A DNA stretch of 64,000 nucleotides. It comes from Taklimakanibacter sp049323275. Lineage in GTDB: Bacteria > Pseudomonadota > Alphaproteobacteria > Rhizobiales > Aestuariivirgaceae. The notes below the pieces were generated by a model that did no database searches, was not told the DNA's origin, and saw only the letters and a list, made by a program, of their open reading frames with translations. The DNA lies in NCBI GenBank assembly GCA_049323275.1, contig JBMOOM010000055.1, forward strand, positions 1 through 64,000, given 5' to 3'. The translations under genes and the position numbers were made by a program. This document shows, piece by piece, positions 44,795 through 54,025 of the stretch; positions within the stretch are counted from its first letter, which is position 1, and each line of letters starts with the position of its first letter.

Positions 44795-46087
44795 ATGACA
44801 CGGCGATTAATTTTTACTCTGGCGATCTTGCTGACCGCCGCTATGCGGCAACAGGTATTTGGCCAAGCCATTGAAACAAACTCCATCATCGACTTTCAGC
44901 TTCAGGAGCCAATCAAAAATCACGAGGGTTGGCTCATCGGGGTGAATCAGAGTGGCACAAGGTGCTATGCCACGGCGGTGTTCGAGAACCAGACCACTGT
45001 TTGGCTTGGTATCGGCGATGACAGCAATGACTTTCTAATAGCATTCTCCAACCGTTCGTGGTCATCGATCGAGGCGGGTAATGTTTATGACCTCGAGGTC
45101 GCTTACAACCGCCAACCTTGGCGAGGGAGTTTCGCGGGCTTCATCTATGGCGATGCCATGGGGTTGGTTGCGCGCGGCCTCAGCAAAGAGTTTGTCATGG
45201 ATTTTGGCCGATCGCTCGGCTTCGAAATTCGCTATCAAGGAAAGTCGATCGGGCGGCTCTCGTTGGCGGGCTCAAAGGGGGCTCTGGCCGCGGCAATATC
45301 GTGCGCTCAAGATTTTGTCAGGCCGGGCGACCCATTTGCCCGACCTAACACTCAATCCGACCCATTTGCAGCTCGGCAGCCGGCTGCCGGCGACATTTCG
45401 CTGGTAGGCTCCCCCGAAGTGAAGCTCGGGTTCGGGCCCGATATGCCCAAATTCGGAAGCGAATGGCGCCTGGGAGTGGAGGAGGCTGGCGTAGTCGAGG
45501 CCGAGCTGACTTCGGCCGACCTCTCTTTGGTCTTGCACCTCTCACCATCGCGAAAGGAGAACTTTTTCCCGGTCACTTGCAAGTATTCGATCACCGTCTA
45601 CGGGACGAAGGACAAGCCGGCGCCTGGAACAGTAGCGAGCTGGTCGGCCGACCGGGTTGCGGCCACTGACCAGAAGGGCATGGTTGAACTCAGCTTTGCC
45701 GGCGGCCCGATAAGAACTTTCACCGAGCCCAGCGACTATTATGGCGGCCGCACCTTTGAGTATGACTTCAATAGTGATCAAGTCGCAGCGACTTCGATCG
45801 AAGTGTCGGTCCCTTCCTCGCCCGAAATCAAGCCAGTCAGGTTCAACTTTCAGGGCTTCCTGGAAGTTCTGAACTACATTTGCGCATCAACTCAGACAGT
45901 CAGAACTGACGGTCAGAACGTCCTATCGCCTGATGCGACCAGTCGCAGCGGTCCACGCCTGGGGCGATGCCATATGGACGACTGCAGCTGGTCTGTGCTG
46001 CGCTCCAAGACCCTCCTCTGGGCAGACCCGCCGGGGGGCGCTCCTCAAAATCGAAGTAAACGGCGGCGCCTCACAACACAAAAATGA
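44795..46087 (+). CDS. Secreted hypothetical protein, 5' part of a frameshifted gene
   Basis: From MTRRLIFTLAILL it has a signal peptide (cleavage near VFGQ-AI) and a mature beta-rich region of about 370 residues with a repeated-looking first domain (SGTRCYATAVFENQTTVWLGI). The downstream reading frame carries the natural continuation (LLKIEVNGGASQHKND..., YYVFCSKSLPTVIWPTD). The two frames are joined across a GGGGGG run at about 46032-46037: removing one G gives DPPGALLKIEV. The true product would end at 46418, about 540 residues. Either a real frameshift mutation, a sequencing error or rare programmed slippage. Confidence 0.6.
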   Translation: MTRRLIFTLAILLTAAMRQQVFGQAIETNSIIDFQLQEPIKNHEGWLIGVNQSGTRCYATAVFENQTTVWLGIGDDSNDFLIAFSNRSWSSIEAGNVYDLEVAYNRQPWRGSFAGFIYGDAMGLVARGLSKEFVMDFGRSLGFEIRYQGKSIGRLSLAGSKGALAAAISCAQDFVRPGDPFARPNTQSDPFAARQPAAGDISLVGSPEVKLGFGPDMPKFGSEWRLGVEEAGVVEAELTSADLSLVLHLSPSRKENFFPVTCKYSITVYGTKDKPAPGTVASWSADRVAATDQKGMVELSFAGGPIRTFTEPSDYYGGRTFEYDFNSDQVAATSIEVSVPSSPEIKPVRFNFQGFLEVLNYICASTQTVRTDGQNVLSPDATSRSGPRLGRCHMDDCSWSVLRSKTLLWADPPGGAPQNRSKRRRLTTQK

Positions 46088-46418
46088 CAACGGTTACCCA
46101 GCCGAGTTCACGAATACAGTCAAGGTCGAGTGGGACTCAAGGCTCTACGAGTATTATGTCTTTTGCTCGAAATCGCTTCCAACCGTGATTTGGCCAACCG
46201 ATCAGGGAAAGTACTCGGTCGACTATATCGACTTCACGGCCATACCCGGAATGATGGAGTCATCAGCGCGGCTTTACAGTGAGGACTGCCATCGGGTCGG
46301 CCTATATCGCGACCTGCTGCCCGAAGCGATGGTCGAACAATTCGGCTACCGGGCGGTAGGCGAGCCAAGCCAGCTCGAGCTTACGACCCCATACCAGATA
46401 TTCGAAATGGTGAAATGA
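46035..46418 (+). pseudogene. Separated 3' part of the secreted protein gene
   Basis: Continuation of the preceding gene in the +1 frame, with no credible start of its own. It encodes LLKIEVNGGASQHKNDNGYP through to YQIFEMVK and ends at 46418. Function unknown. Confidence 0.55.
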
Positions 46419-46467
46419 AAGCAGGGACGAGCTCCAACTCGGGTGCTCGCAAGACAGGAGGACTCGC

Positions 46468-46977
46468 ATGAAATGGCTATTGACGTGCTGGTTATTGCTC
46501 GCCATGTCCCTCGAGGCGCGGGCGGCTGAGTATCAAAGCTTCGAAGGGCTGATGATAGGCCAGACCAGCGAAGAAATCGCCACGGTGGTCGACGGGCGCG
46601 ACGGGTTCAAGGTCAAGGCATTTCCGTTGCCTGAAGTGCCGCCGGCCTTGGCCGCTGTCATCGGAAGACCTGCCGACAAAATCGAAATCAAGCTTGTCGT
46701 CGATGCGACTTCGCAGCTCGAGCCGGCAGTCGCAATCGTGGCTTTCGATGGCCAAACCGGTGGGGCTATTTGGCTTTCACTTTACCCTCGATGGCTAGGG
46801 CTGGGCGCTTTTGGCCAACGGGTGACGGCTCAGCTGATTTCCCAAAAATACGGCGTCGGTGAGATGCAGCCCGACCGTTGTGACAACGACATTTGTTTGG
46901 TCGGGCAAGCGTCAACCGGCGAAGTCATCATCATCACCCCGGCCTCGAATGTCAGGGTCTATCCGCCGCCGGGCTGA
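46468..46977 (+). CDS. Secreted hypothetical protein
   Basis: A 169-residue protein with a clear signal peptide (KWLLTCWLLLAMSLEARA, cleavage before AEYQS) and a ribosome binding site GGAGGA before the ATG. The mature part, with FEGLMIGQTSEEIATVV at its start and a Cys pair (RCDNDICL), is not assigned. It lies 50 bases after the frameshifted gene and may be its partner. Confidence 0.65.
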   Translation: MKWLLTCWLLLAMSLEARAAEYQSFEGLMIGQTSEEIATVVDGRDGFKVKAFPLPEVPPALAAVIGRPADKIEIKLVVDATSQLEPAVAIVAFDGQTGGAIWLSLYPRWLGLGAFGQRVTAQLISQKYGVGEMQPDRCDNDICLVGQASTGEVIIITPASNVRVYPPPG

Positions 46978-47111
46978 TCAAGACGAGGCAGGACAAGGCA
47001 CCGACGATTTCGCTAGCCACCGGCTGCAGAGCGGCGGCTGGTGGCAAAACACTCTAATGGAACCAGTCGCCTTTATGTGCGGTCGAGCTACAACCATAAG
47101 GGATTCTTGAT

Positions 47112-47627
47112 ATGCCAGCATCGCGGTTTCGTCGTTCCCGCTTGACCAGTTTGTTCGCTGGCTCTGTAGTAGCCATTGCCCTGATGCCTCTCTTGGCCGA
47201 GCCGGCCATGGCCCAAGCGACTGACGGCCCCGGCGGGTCGATTGCCGTTCTGCTGTTTGTCGCGATAGTCCTTTTCATCTACATGATACCGACTGTCGTC
47301 GCCTTCCGGCGACGGCACCCGAATCGTTGGGTCATTGGCGTCCTTAACCTGGTCTTGGGCGGCACAGGCATCGTCTGGCTCGGCTGTCTGGTTTGGGCTT
47401 GTGGCGCGGTTCACAAGTCGGCCGAAGCCAGCGGCTCGGACGGTGGCGAAAGCGGATTGAATGTTTTCGCCAATGACATTCAGAAAGTTGCGCTGGTCGA
47501 TCCATCAAATGCCATACGGGATGACGTTGGGCAGTTGGAGCGCCTGAAGCAACTCCTTGACGCCCAGGTTATCACCAAGGACGAGTTCGACTTGCTCAAG
47601 TCGAAGGTCTTTGCCCCAAAAGCCTAA
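47112..47627 (+). CDS. Superinfection immunity protein family with SHOCT domain
   Basis: A 171-residue protein with an N-terminal signal-like segment ending AMAQA. The T4 Imm-like superinfection immunity domain follows, seen in FIYMIPTVVAFRRRHPN and GVLNLVLGGTGIVWLGCLVW, with two membrane helices. It ends with a SHOCT helix pair (DVGQLERLKQLLDAQVITKDEF). T4 Imm blocks DNA entry of superinfecting phages; bacterial relatives are uncharacterised and common. The stop at 47627 is immediately followed by the remnant of the next gene. Confidence 0.82.
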   Translation: MPASRFRRSRLTSLFAGSVVAIALMPLLAEPAMAQATDGPGGSIAVLLFVAIVLFIYMIPTVVAFRRRHPNRWVIGVLNLVLGGTGIVWLGCLVWACGAVHKSAEASGSDGGESGLNVFANDIQKVALVDPSNAIRDDVGQLERLKQLLDAQVITKDEFDLLKSKVFAPKA

Positions 47628-47647
47628 GGAATCGCGGACGCGTTCTG

Positions 47648-50600
47648 TTGACGGGACCCTCCGGTGCGGGGAAGTCAGCCTTGATGTGGCTGGCCGCAAA
47701 CGTGATGGCTGGGCAAGGACGTTGGTATCAGGTAGGCGCGGCGGCCGGTCTTGCCAGCGCCACGGCAATCCTACGCTTCATTCGCTCGCGCAAACCCAAC
47801 CCTGTTTCGTCCATAGGGTTGGTCCTTGACGACATCAGCGCAAATATCGACCTCTGGAACCTGATCATCAATGACCTGCGGGCGGTGCCGAACGTCTTCC
47901 TATTGGGCTCGATCCGGCAGGAGGATCTGAGCCTCGTTGCGGATCGGTCGGATACTGTGGTCATACCGGTCAGTTTGAGCCAAGACCTTGCAAGGTCGGT
48001 CTGGGAAAAACTCTCTGAAAGGAAATTGACCAACTGGCCGCACTGGATTGAAGCTTTCGAACAATCCGACGGTTTGATGTTGGAATACGTCCATTTGCTC
48101 ACCCAAGGAAAGCGCCTCGGAGCCTTAATCGACGAACAAGTCCATCAACGCCGTGACCAAGGTCGAACCGATGAGCTGGCCCTGATCAGGGTGGTTGCCG
48201 CACTCTCGGCTCTGGACGCTGAAGTCGATGTAGCAAAGCTCCTACCGATTGTGGGGTTGACCAAGGAAACCGCCCACCAAGCTTTGGTTAGATTGCTGAA
48301 TGAACACCTGATCCTGGAAAGCCGTCCTGGGGTCCTGGGTGGCCTTCATCCTCTCCGATCGAAAGCCCTGTCCCAGGCCGCCCACGACGAAGCCGTTTTC
48401 CGCTCATCGGACTCGCTTTGGCTAGGCCTCGGCGCAGCAACGGCCGAAACCCTACCTCATTTGGTTCATCGAATGGTGATTGCGGCGCCAGGCGATGCCG
48501 CAGTCATTCGAAAACTCGCCGACACTTTGATTGAGGATGGTAGCTTTGACATTTGGATCGGTGTCCTTACCGGCCTAGGGCTGGCGACCCTCGACCGCCA
48601 GGTTGAATCGTTTGTCAGCCAGCTTGAACTACACGACCTGTCGCGCAATCTCTGGTCCTTCGCGGCAATGTTTCAGGACCCCAGTATCGAAATCCCCGAC
48701 TTATCGAACTTCGATCAATGGTCGAAACTGCAGAAGGCTGTGATGGCCTTCCGCGCCCTTCCGCAGAGCGACCTGCGGTCAGAATGCCTAGCCCACTTCG
48801 AAAGCGGCTGGAAGCTTCCCGAGTTTGCCAGTCTCAAACAGGCTAACCGGCTCTTGTCTTGTTTTGTCCCGATGGGAAGCGCCCAGGCACCCGCAATTCC
48901 GATGTTGTCGATTGTAGGCAAGGGTAGGGACCACAAGGTCAACGAAATTGCGGAATTGCTCTCTACGGCTCAGGCCGTTGGGATGGATCTGGCGATACGG
49001 CTCGCCGAACACTTCGGAAGTGAGGAAGATCGGTTTGCATTGTTTTCGGCGCAAATCCCTTGGGTGACCGATCCGGTGATTGAGAACGAGGACGGCGGAC
49101 GTGTCGTTCGGGCCAATCTCTATTTTGTCGCTGACGAGTTTCAACCGTCGCTAAACGATCGGGTAGTCGAAGTTTGCGAAATTCTCGCCGGGATTTCACC
49201 ACTGTCCGATACTGCTGCCTCAGATGCGATAAATGCTGCTGGCGAACCAGTTTCCTTCGCCGGTCACAACGCATGCTCGAAGAAAATTCCGCGGGAGGGC
49301 CTTCCGGCCAAATCGCGGGTAGCTTGGAACGTCGCCTTTAGGCAGCTTGTGATCATGAAAGCTACGGTGATCAGCCTCAGCGAGTACACTGAGCGCATGG
49401 CTGAATTGGTGCGGCGAGCCGACGTGATCCTACGACAATTCACCGAACAATGGATTCGCGGGAAGAATGCGATCATCTCTGACGCGACGGCTTCCGAGGT
49501 CAATCAGATCGTGGCCGAGTCAAGTCGGTTGGCATATGCGGGCCCGCAAACGCCGCCCTATGACATGACCCGTCCAAGCTCGATAGCTAGCGACGACATG
49601 TTGGGGGCGCTGCTGTCCGGTGCCCTGACAAACCTACTTCGGCGCTTGGTTAAGCTACCGATTGAGGAAAAGCCAAAGTCACTCGCGATGTTCGCCGACT
49701 CGCTTGTAAAACAGGCCGAAGAACAAAAAGCCTCGGAAATCTGGAAAAATTGTCGGTCACCTCCAATCGAATCTTTGACGGACATTTCGGAACGATTGGC
49801 CGATCTTGCGGCGATCTTGCATGAGCTCGCGCATGACCATGATCATCTGAGGAAATTGATGGCAGCGAAGCCAGGACGGATCGGAAACCGGATACATGCG
49901 GCTGCCTTTCATTCCCGCCGCGCTGCCGATCAAAGGCTTGATGCAAAATTGCGAGGCGTGGAAGGTGATCTTGCCGCGGTTGGGATGAAGGCCCAGTGCG
50001 TCAAACGCCAAGGTGGGAAGGACGGCGCCGGCTGCTGGCCACCAGCTGAAATCGCAATCGTCGTCGAACTTGGTGACACTAAGAATGATGGTGACTGGCT
50101 CGACGGGGCTTTGTCGATCGGTGCTAATCACTTGGGGAACGAGTGGCCATACACAATCGTTCCGGCCTGCGGCGGAAGGCCGGTTCTAGCCTTTGCCATG
50201 CGCCTGTTGCTCGGTACCCCGTGGCATGACCCGAATTTCGGCAAGGAATGGGCGGCCTTGCTGCCGGGTTCAATTCAATCGTCAGAAGCGCTGGAAGCCT
50301 TCGACCAAGGAATTGATGCTTGCACCATCATTTCCGCGGTCGTCGCTTGCGGCTTAGGCCGTCTGGAGAAGAAGGAGCATGCGGCATGCCTTTCGGCGGC
50401 GATGGACAAGTTCAAGCGAAATTCTGAGTCCTTGACCGCCCTTGCCGAACAGCCGGAGACAAATTTCGCCGTTGTTGGGGTCGAGTTCCTGCTCAAGTCA
50501 TGGCGAGAAGTTGCCGCCGAATTCGCAGCAGCCAAGGATAGCCCGAAGGTAGACAATCCACTTTGCCTGAAGATGCATCGGGCGTTTGCTGGAGGCTCAG

Positions 50601-50686
50601 AGCCGTTCCTAGAGGAGCTTGCTCAGGTCCGCGTGGCCTTGATCCAAGGCGAACTGATCAATCTTTGTTCAAAGCCGGTGGACTGA
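47648..50686 (+). CDS. Large STAND-like NTPase lacking its N-terminus
   Basis: A 1012-residue protein that starts directly at Walker A, LTGPSGAGKSALMW. In frame, the reading frame stays open back to a TGA at 47558 without any usable start, and the residues just before (RNRGRVL) still match an NTPase, so 5' sequence coding for an upstream domain appears lost. Next come Walker B-like SSIGLVLDDIS, a winged-helix-like region (VGLTKETAHQALVRLLNEHLI), and a long helical repeat region to the end. This is the plan of STAND signalling NTPases (Avs-like, NACHT-related), in which the missing N-terminus would normally be an effector. The TTG start at 47648 is poor, so it may be a relic. Confidence 0.55.
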   Translation: MTGPSGAGKSALMWLAANVMAGQGRWYQVGAAAGLASATAILRFIRSRKPNPVSSIGLVLDDISANIDLWNLIINDLRAVPNVFLLGSIRQEDLSLVADRSDTVVIPVSLSQDLARSVWEKLSERKLTNWPHWIEAFEQSDGLMLEYVHLLTQGKRLGALIDEQVHQRRDQGRTDELALIRVVAALSALDAEVDVAKLLPIVGLTKETAHQALVRLLNEHLILESRPGVLGGLHPLRSKALSQAAHDEAVFRSSDSLWLGLGAATAETLPHLVHRMVIAAPGDAAVIRKLADTLIEDGSFDIWIGVLTGLGLATLDRQVESFVSQLELHDLSRNLWSFAAMFQDPSIEIPDLSNFDQWSKLQKAVMAFRALPQSDLRSECLAHFESGWKLPEFASLKQANRLLSCFVPMGSAQAPAIPMLSIVGKGRDHKVNEIAELLSTAQAVGMDLAIRLAEHFGSEEDRFALFSAQIPWVTDPVIENEDGGRVVRANLYFVADEFQPSLNDRVVEVCEILAGISPLSDTAASDAINAAGEPVSFAGHNACSKKIPREGLPAKSRVAWNVAFRQLVIMKATVISLSEYTERMAELVRRADVILRQFTEQWIRGKNAIISDATASEVNQIVAESSRLAYAGPQTPPYDMTRPSSIASDDMLGALLSGALTNLLRRLVKLPIEEKPKSLAMFADSLVKQAEEQKASEIWKNCRSPPIESLTDISERLADLAAILHELAHDHDHLRKLMAAKPGRIGNRIHAAAFHSRRAADQRLDAKLRGVEGDLAAVGMKAQCVKRQGGKDGAGCWPPAEIAIVVELGDTKNDGDWLDGALSIGANHLGNEWPYTIVPACGGRPVLAFAMRLLLGTPWHDPNFGKEWAALLPGSIQSSEALEAFDQGIDACTIISAVVACGLGRLEKKEHAACLSAAMDKFKRNSESLTALAEQPETNFAVVGVEFLLKSWREVAAEFAAAKDSPKVDNPLCLKMHRAFAGGSEPFLEELAQVRVALIQGELINLCSKPVD

Positions 50687-51050
50687 CTAGGGAAACGATG
50701 ATTGTGCAGCCATCCGCTTTGAAGGCTAGGGACCTCTGCGGCTTCGGATGGATTCGGCATTGCCATTGGGAGAACTTGGAAGCCCTTGTCGCAAGCCTAT
50801 TCAAATAGGATTTTTCTTCTGTCCGACTTGCCTTGACTGGGTTTTCTTGTTCCTATATTGTTCTGGTCGTCGGTCGCAGCCCTATCTACTCGATTTCAAA
50901 TGTTGAGCCCCGCGAAGCTGAACCGCACGCCTCCGGCCGTTTGTCCAACTTTCTGAAGTTAAGGCCATTGAAGCCCGAGAAATCTATCCTTGAGGGTTCG
51001 AGCGAACTAGTGGAAACTGAACAGAATCAAGTCAAATGAAGAAGGATCCC
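50687..51050. other. Intergenic stretch before the DprA-like gene
   Basis: Only a 36-codon frame at 50698 with no features. Should hold the promoter of the pair at 51051. Confidence 0.4.
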
Positions 51051-51938
51051 ATGTATCTTGCGGCGCGAAGCGATGGGCCGGCAATCGCGCCTATATCACC
51101 GAAGCGGGAACTCGGGGCATATGAAGCCCTTTGGCTTGAGCCCAAGGCGTCATTCAAATCAGTTGCCGAAAAATTCGCGACCGACCCATCGGCCCTTCCT
51201 TCCGACTTTGTCGCGCTGTCGGTCGCGGACAAGTGCGCCAACGAAGTTTTCGCAAGCCTGAAGAAGGCTGGTGTCCACCAGTTTGGGGTCAGGATCAATC
51301 ACGCCGGCGACTACCCGATCAAGCTCAGGGATGCCCGTCATCCGGTCGAGCTCCTTTATTTTCAAGGCGCGTGGGAACTAACTGAAACTCGATGCGTCGC
51401 AGTGGTCGGCAGCCGGAAGGCTTCGGATGCCGGGCTGAAGCGCGCAGATCGGCTTGCCCGAGAATTGGTGGGCCGAGGCTTTACCGTAGTCTCGGGCCTG
51501 GCGGAGGGGATTGACACTGCCGCCCACAAGGCTGCGATTGCTGCGAACGGTCGAACCATCGCCGTTCTTGGGACGCCGCTGGGCCAGGTATACCCCAAGC
51601 AAAATCAAGATTTGCAGGCGTCGATCGCCAAGGAATTCCTGATAATTTCCCAGGTACCGGTCCTTCGGCATGCCAGGCAAGCCATTCCGCAAAATCGGCT
51701 CTTCTTTCCCGAGCGCAATGTCACCATGAGCGCCTTGACCGAAGGCACGATCATTGTTGAAGCAGGCGAAACCTCAGGGACTTTGACTCAGGCACGAGCC
51801 GCCCTTCATCAGGGACGAAAGCTTTTCATACTCGACAGCTGCTTTTCACGGTCCGACATCACCTGGCCGGCGCGGTTTGAGAAGGAAGGGGCGATTCGGG
51901 TGCGGGTGCCGGAGGACATTTGGAAAGCCCTTGGCTGA
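51051..51938 (+). CDS. DprA/Smf-like Rossmann-fold protein (ShosA-like)
   Basis: Starting at MYLAARSDGP, which has GAAGGA 5 bases upstream (an earlier ATG at 51036 lacks one), the protein has 295 residues. The DprA Rossmann core is clear: CVAVVGSRKASDAGLKRA, GRGFTVVSGLAEGIDTAAHK, TIAVLGTPLGQVYPKQN, FPERNVTMSALTEGTIIVEA and SGTLTQARAAL. DprA normally loads RecA onto incoming single-stranded DNA. Here it is fused in operon with a phosphoribosyltransferase, the pairing found in the ShosTA anti-phage system, in which the DprA-like partner restrains a PRTase toxin. The housekeeping dprA gene would be expected elsewhere. Confidence 0.85.
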   Translation: MYLAARSDGPAIAPISPKRELGAYEALWLEPKASFKSVAEKFATDPSALPSDFVALSVADKCANEVFASLKKAGVHQFGVRINHAGDYPIKLRDARHPVELLYFQGAWELTETRCVAVVGSRKASDAGLKRADRLARELVGRGFTVVSGLAEGIDTAAHKAAIAANGRTIAVLGTPLGQVYPKQNQDLQASIAKEFLIISQVPVLRHARQAIPQNRLFFPERNVTMSALTEGTIIVEAGETSGTLTQARAALHQGRKLFILDSCFSRSDITWPARFEKEGAIRVRVPEDIWKALG

Positions 51939-52584
51939 AAATTTCCGACTTTCTCGCATTGATGCCAGCAACATCGGCGACCACTGGTACCTCCAGGAAA
52001 CCGATGAGTGCTATTATCTATTCGAATATACCTCGCACAAAAACTTCAGCTTCAGCCAGACCAACAATCTGATTTCTAACCTGAAGAAAAAGCCCGGTGG
52101 CGCCAACCGGCCAGGCTACCATTATAAAGGAAGGGCGATCCAGGAATGCGCCCAGCACCTTGCCGCGACCATCGATCCCGCCTGGCTTCAAACAAGCACC
52201 CTTGTCCCAGTGCCGAGCTCGAAGGCGAGGGGGCACCCTGACTTTGATGATCGGATCGCCCGAATCTGCAGGAGTATTCGTCCAGTCCCGCCCCTCGACG
52301 TTCGCGAGCTGGTTCGACAAACCCAATCGCTTGTGGCCGCCCATGAGGTCGGGGATGGCCAACGACCCAAGCCCCAGGACATTCGAGCGGTCTACGAAAT
52401 CGATGAAACCTTGACCAATCCTGTTCCCTTGCGGATCGGGATATTCGACGATGTCCTGACCAACGGGACTCACTACAGGGCAATGCACGCAATCCTAAGC
52501 GAGCGATTTCCTGGGGTCCCGATAGTCGGGATCTTCATTGCCCGGCGTGTACTTCCAAATACTTTCGAGTCTGAACCGGCTTGA
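51931..52584 (+). CDS. Phosphoribosyltransferase domain protein (ShosT-like)
   Basis: About 217 residues from a TTG at 51931 that overlaps the DprA-like stop. The PRPP-binding loop is IGIFDDVLTNGTHYRAM near the C-terminus, with TLVPVPSSKARGHPDFDDR as the pyrophosphate-loop region; both are ComF-like. The N-terminal part (SNIGDHWYLQETDECYYLFEYT) is typical of PRTases from defence loci. In ShosTA this subunit is toxic and interferes with nucleotide metabolism; a ComF-like competence role is the main alternative. Confidence 0.78.
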   Translation: MAENFRLSRIDASNIGDHWYLQETDECYYLFEYTSHKNFSFSQTNNLISNLKKKPGGANRPGYHYKGRAIQECAQHLAATIDPAWLQTSTLVPVPSSKARGHPDFDDRIARICRSIRPVPPLDVRELVRQTQSLVAAHEVGDGQRPKPQDIRAVYEIDETLTNPVPLRIGIFDDVLTNGTHYRAMHAILSERFPGVPIVGIFIARRVLPNTFESEPA

Positions 52585-52662
52585 CGAGGTTGGCTCTCCG
52601 ATCCAAGCCTGGAATTTCAACGAGTATCAGGTTCATCAAGTCGATAGCTGATCAGACTGAAA

Positions 52663-53835
52663 ATGGTCGCAAAGCAGGTCACCAAACGCTCCCACTGGGT
52701 GCCTCAAGTCTATCTAAGAGCGTTTGCCGCCGACGCCCGACGAAGGAAGATCTGGCGGTTCAGCAAGAATTTGGGAGATCCCCAGCTCAAGTCGATCGAG
52801 AAGGTCGCCGTTCGGTTTCACCTCTACGCACCCATGGACCAAGACGGCCGAAGGGATGACAGCTTGGAACGGAAACTCTCCGATTTGGAGCAATGGTTCG
52901 ATTCGCCGTTCTGGCGGGCGCTTCAGGAGGGTTACCCCGATCTCGGTTGGGAGCCGTTGCGGAAGATGGTCGCCTTGCTCGCAGCGACGATGTTTATGCG
53001 GACACCGGCAGTCCTCGAGATGATGCAGATGATGCATGCCGATTTGGTCGAGATGTTTTCGGGTCCTTTGGGCGTTCCTTCAGCGGTCGAGATCGGTGAT
53101 CAGGTCCGAGAACTCAACCCGAGTGATTGGCCGGCCTACCGTGACGCATCGATGGATGATATCAAGCGTTTCTGGAACTCACAGATTAGCAGGGCGGGCA
53201 CCTACGCCGAAATGTTGATGACCATGCGCTGGTCGATGCTCTGTTCTGATGAGCCAGTCTTCATTACCACTGACAATCCAGTAGGGTTTATCCATCCGTC
53301 CCTGAAGTTTCGCGGGGTCAAGGATCCAGAGACGATGGTCATGTTTCCAATTAGCCCGACCCGGGTCTTGAGTTTCGATCAGTTGCACCGTGAGCCAGCC
53401 AATCAATATTACAAGCTGAAGGGGACAGGTGCTGTCCAAAACCTCCTGATCTGGCGGAACTCAATCGAATATATGTTCTCTCATCGGGACCCAGACTTGG
53501 TGTGCGCTGAACTCCTTGAAGATGCCGGCTACCGAGGTCACAATGCACCGCTCTCCCACAGGTTCAGGGTCTACACCTCAGGCCAGAAGCGCCGGATGAC
53601 GCCCTCAATCAAACGCGAAATGAAACGGCCTGCCGCCGTCGAGCCGGTCATCGGCCACATCAAGAACGAGCACCGCATGAGCCGCAATTATCTCGCCGGA
53701 ACAGACGGCGACGCCATCAACGCCATCCTCGCTGCCGCCGGCTACAACTTCAGCCTCCTCCTCAACTGGCTGAGGAGGAGTGTGCGCCTCATCGGGATCT
53801 TGCTTCTCGGCGCAATCAGCCCGCTCACAACCTAA
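52663..53835 (+). CDS. DUF4238 protein fused to IS5-family transposase tail
   Basis: A 390-residue frame. Residues 1 to about 285 are DUF4238 (KRSHWVPQVYLRAFA at the start, FWRALQEGYPD, SDEPVFITTDNPVGF near 200), a family with a conserved HWVPQ and TDNP signature, unknown function and frequent links to defence genes. From about residue 286 (AGYRGHNAP) the sequence turns into the C-terminus of an IS5-family transposase (KREMKRPAAVEPVIGH, GDAINAILAAAGYNFSLLL). The IS fragment thus provides the last 105 codons and the stop. The DUF4238 domain seems almost whole and may still work. Confidence 0.75.
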   Translation: MVAKQVTKRSHWVPQVYLRAFAADARRRKIWRFSKNLGDPQLKSIEKVAVRFHLYAPMDQDGRRDDSLERKLSDLEQWFDSPFWRALQEGYPDLGWEPLRKMVALLAATMFMRTPAVLEMMQMMHADLVEMFSGPLGVPSAVEIGDQVRELNPSDWPAYRDASMDDIKRFWNSQISRAGTYAEMLMTMRWSMLCSDEPVFITTDNPVGFIHPSLKFRGVKDPETMVMFPISPTRVLSFDQLHREPANQYYKLKGTGAVQNLLIWRNSIEYMFSHRDPDLVCAELLEDAGYRGHNAPLSHRFRVYTSGQKRRMTPSIKREMKRPAAVEPVIGHIKNEHRMSRNYLAGTDGDAINAILAAAGYNFSLLLNWLRRSVRLIGILLLGAISPLTT

Positions 53836-53865
53836 AAACCAGATTGTTCACGGTCGACAGTTGAA
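53520..53865 (+). mobile_element. IS5-family transposase remnant
   Basis: Only the 3' end of the transposase gene is present (from GYRGHNAP to the stop at 53835), followed by ATTGTTCACGGTCGAC, which looks like the right end of an IS5-type element. The left end and N-terminal catalytic part are missing, so the element cannot move on its own. Confidence 0.65.
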
Positions 53866-54025
53866 CATCTGCTTTGATGTCGAAGTCAAATACATCAGCG
53901 GGATGCCACTCCGAGGGTACGAAAATGCCTGGGAAATGCTGAGGTCGATTGACTTTCAGGTTTTCGCGGCGACTGCCTACTTCATTGAGCTAGCAGGAGG
54001 ATCAGTTCAGCGCGTTCAGGAAGCC

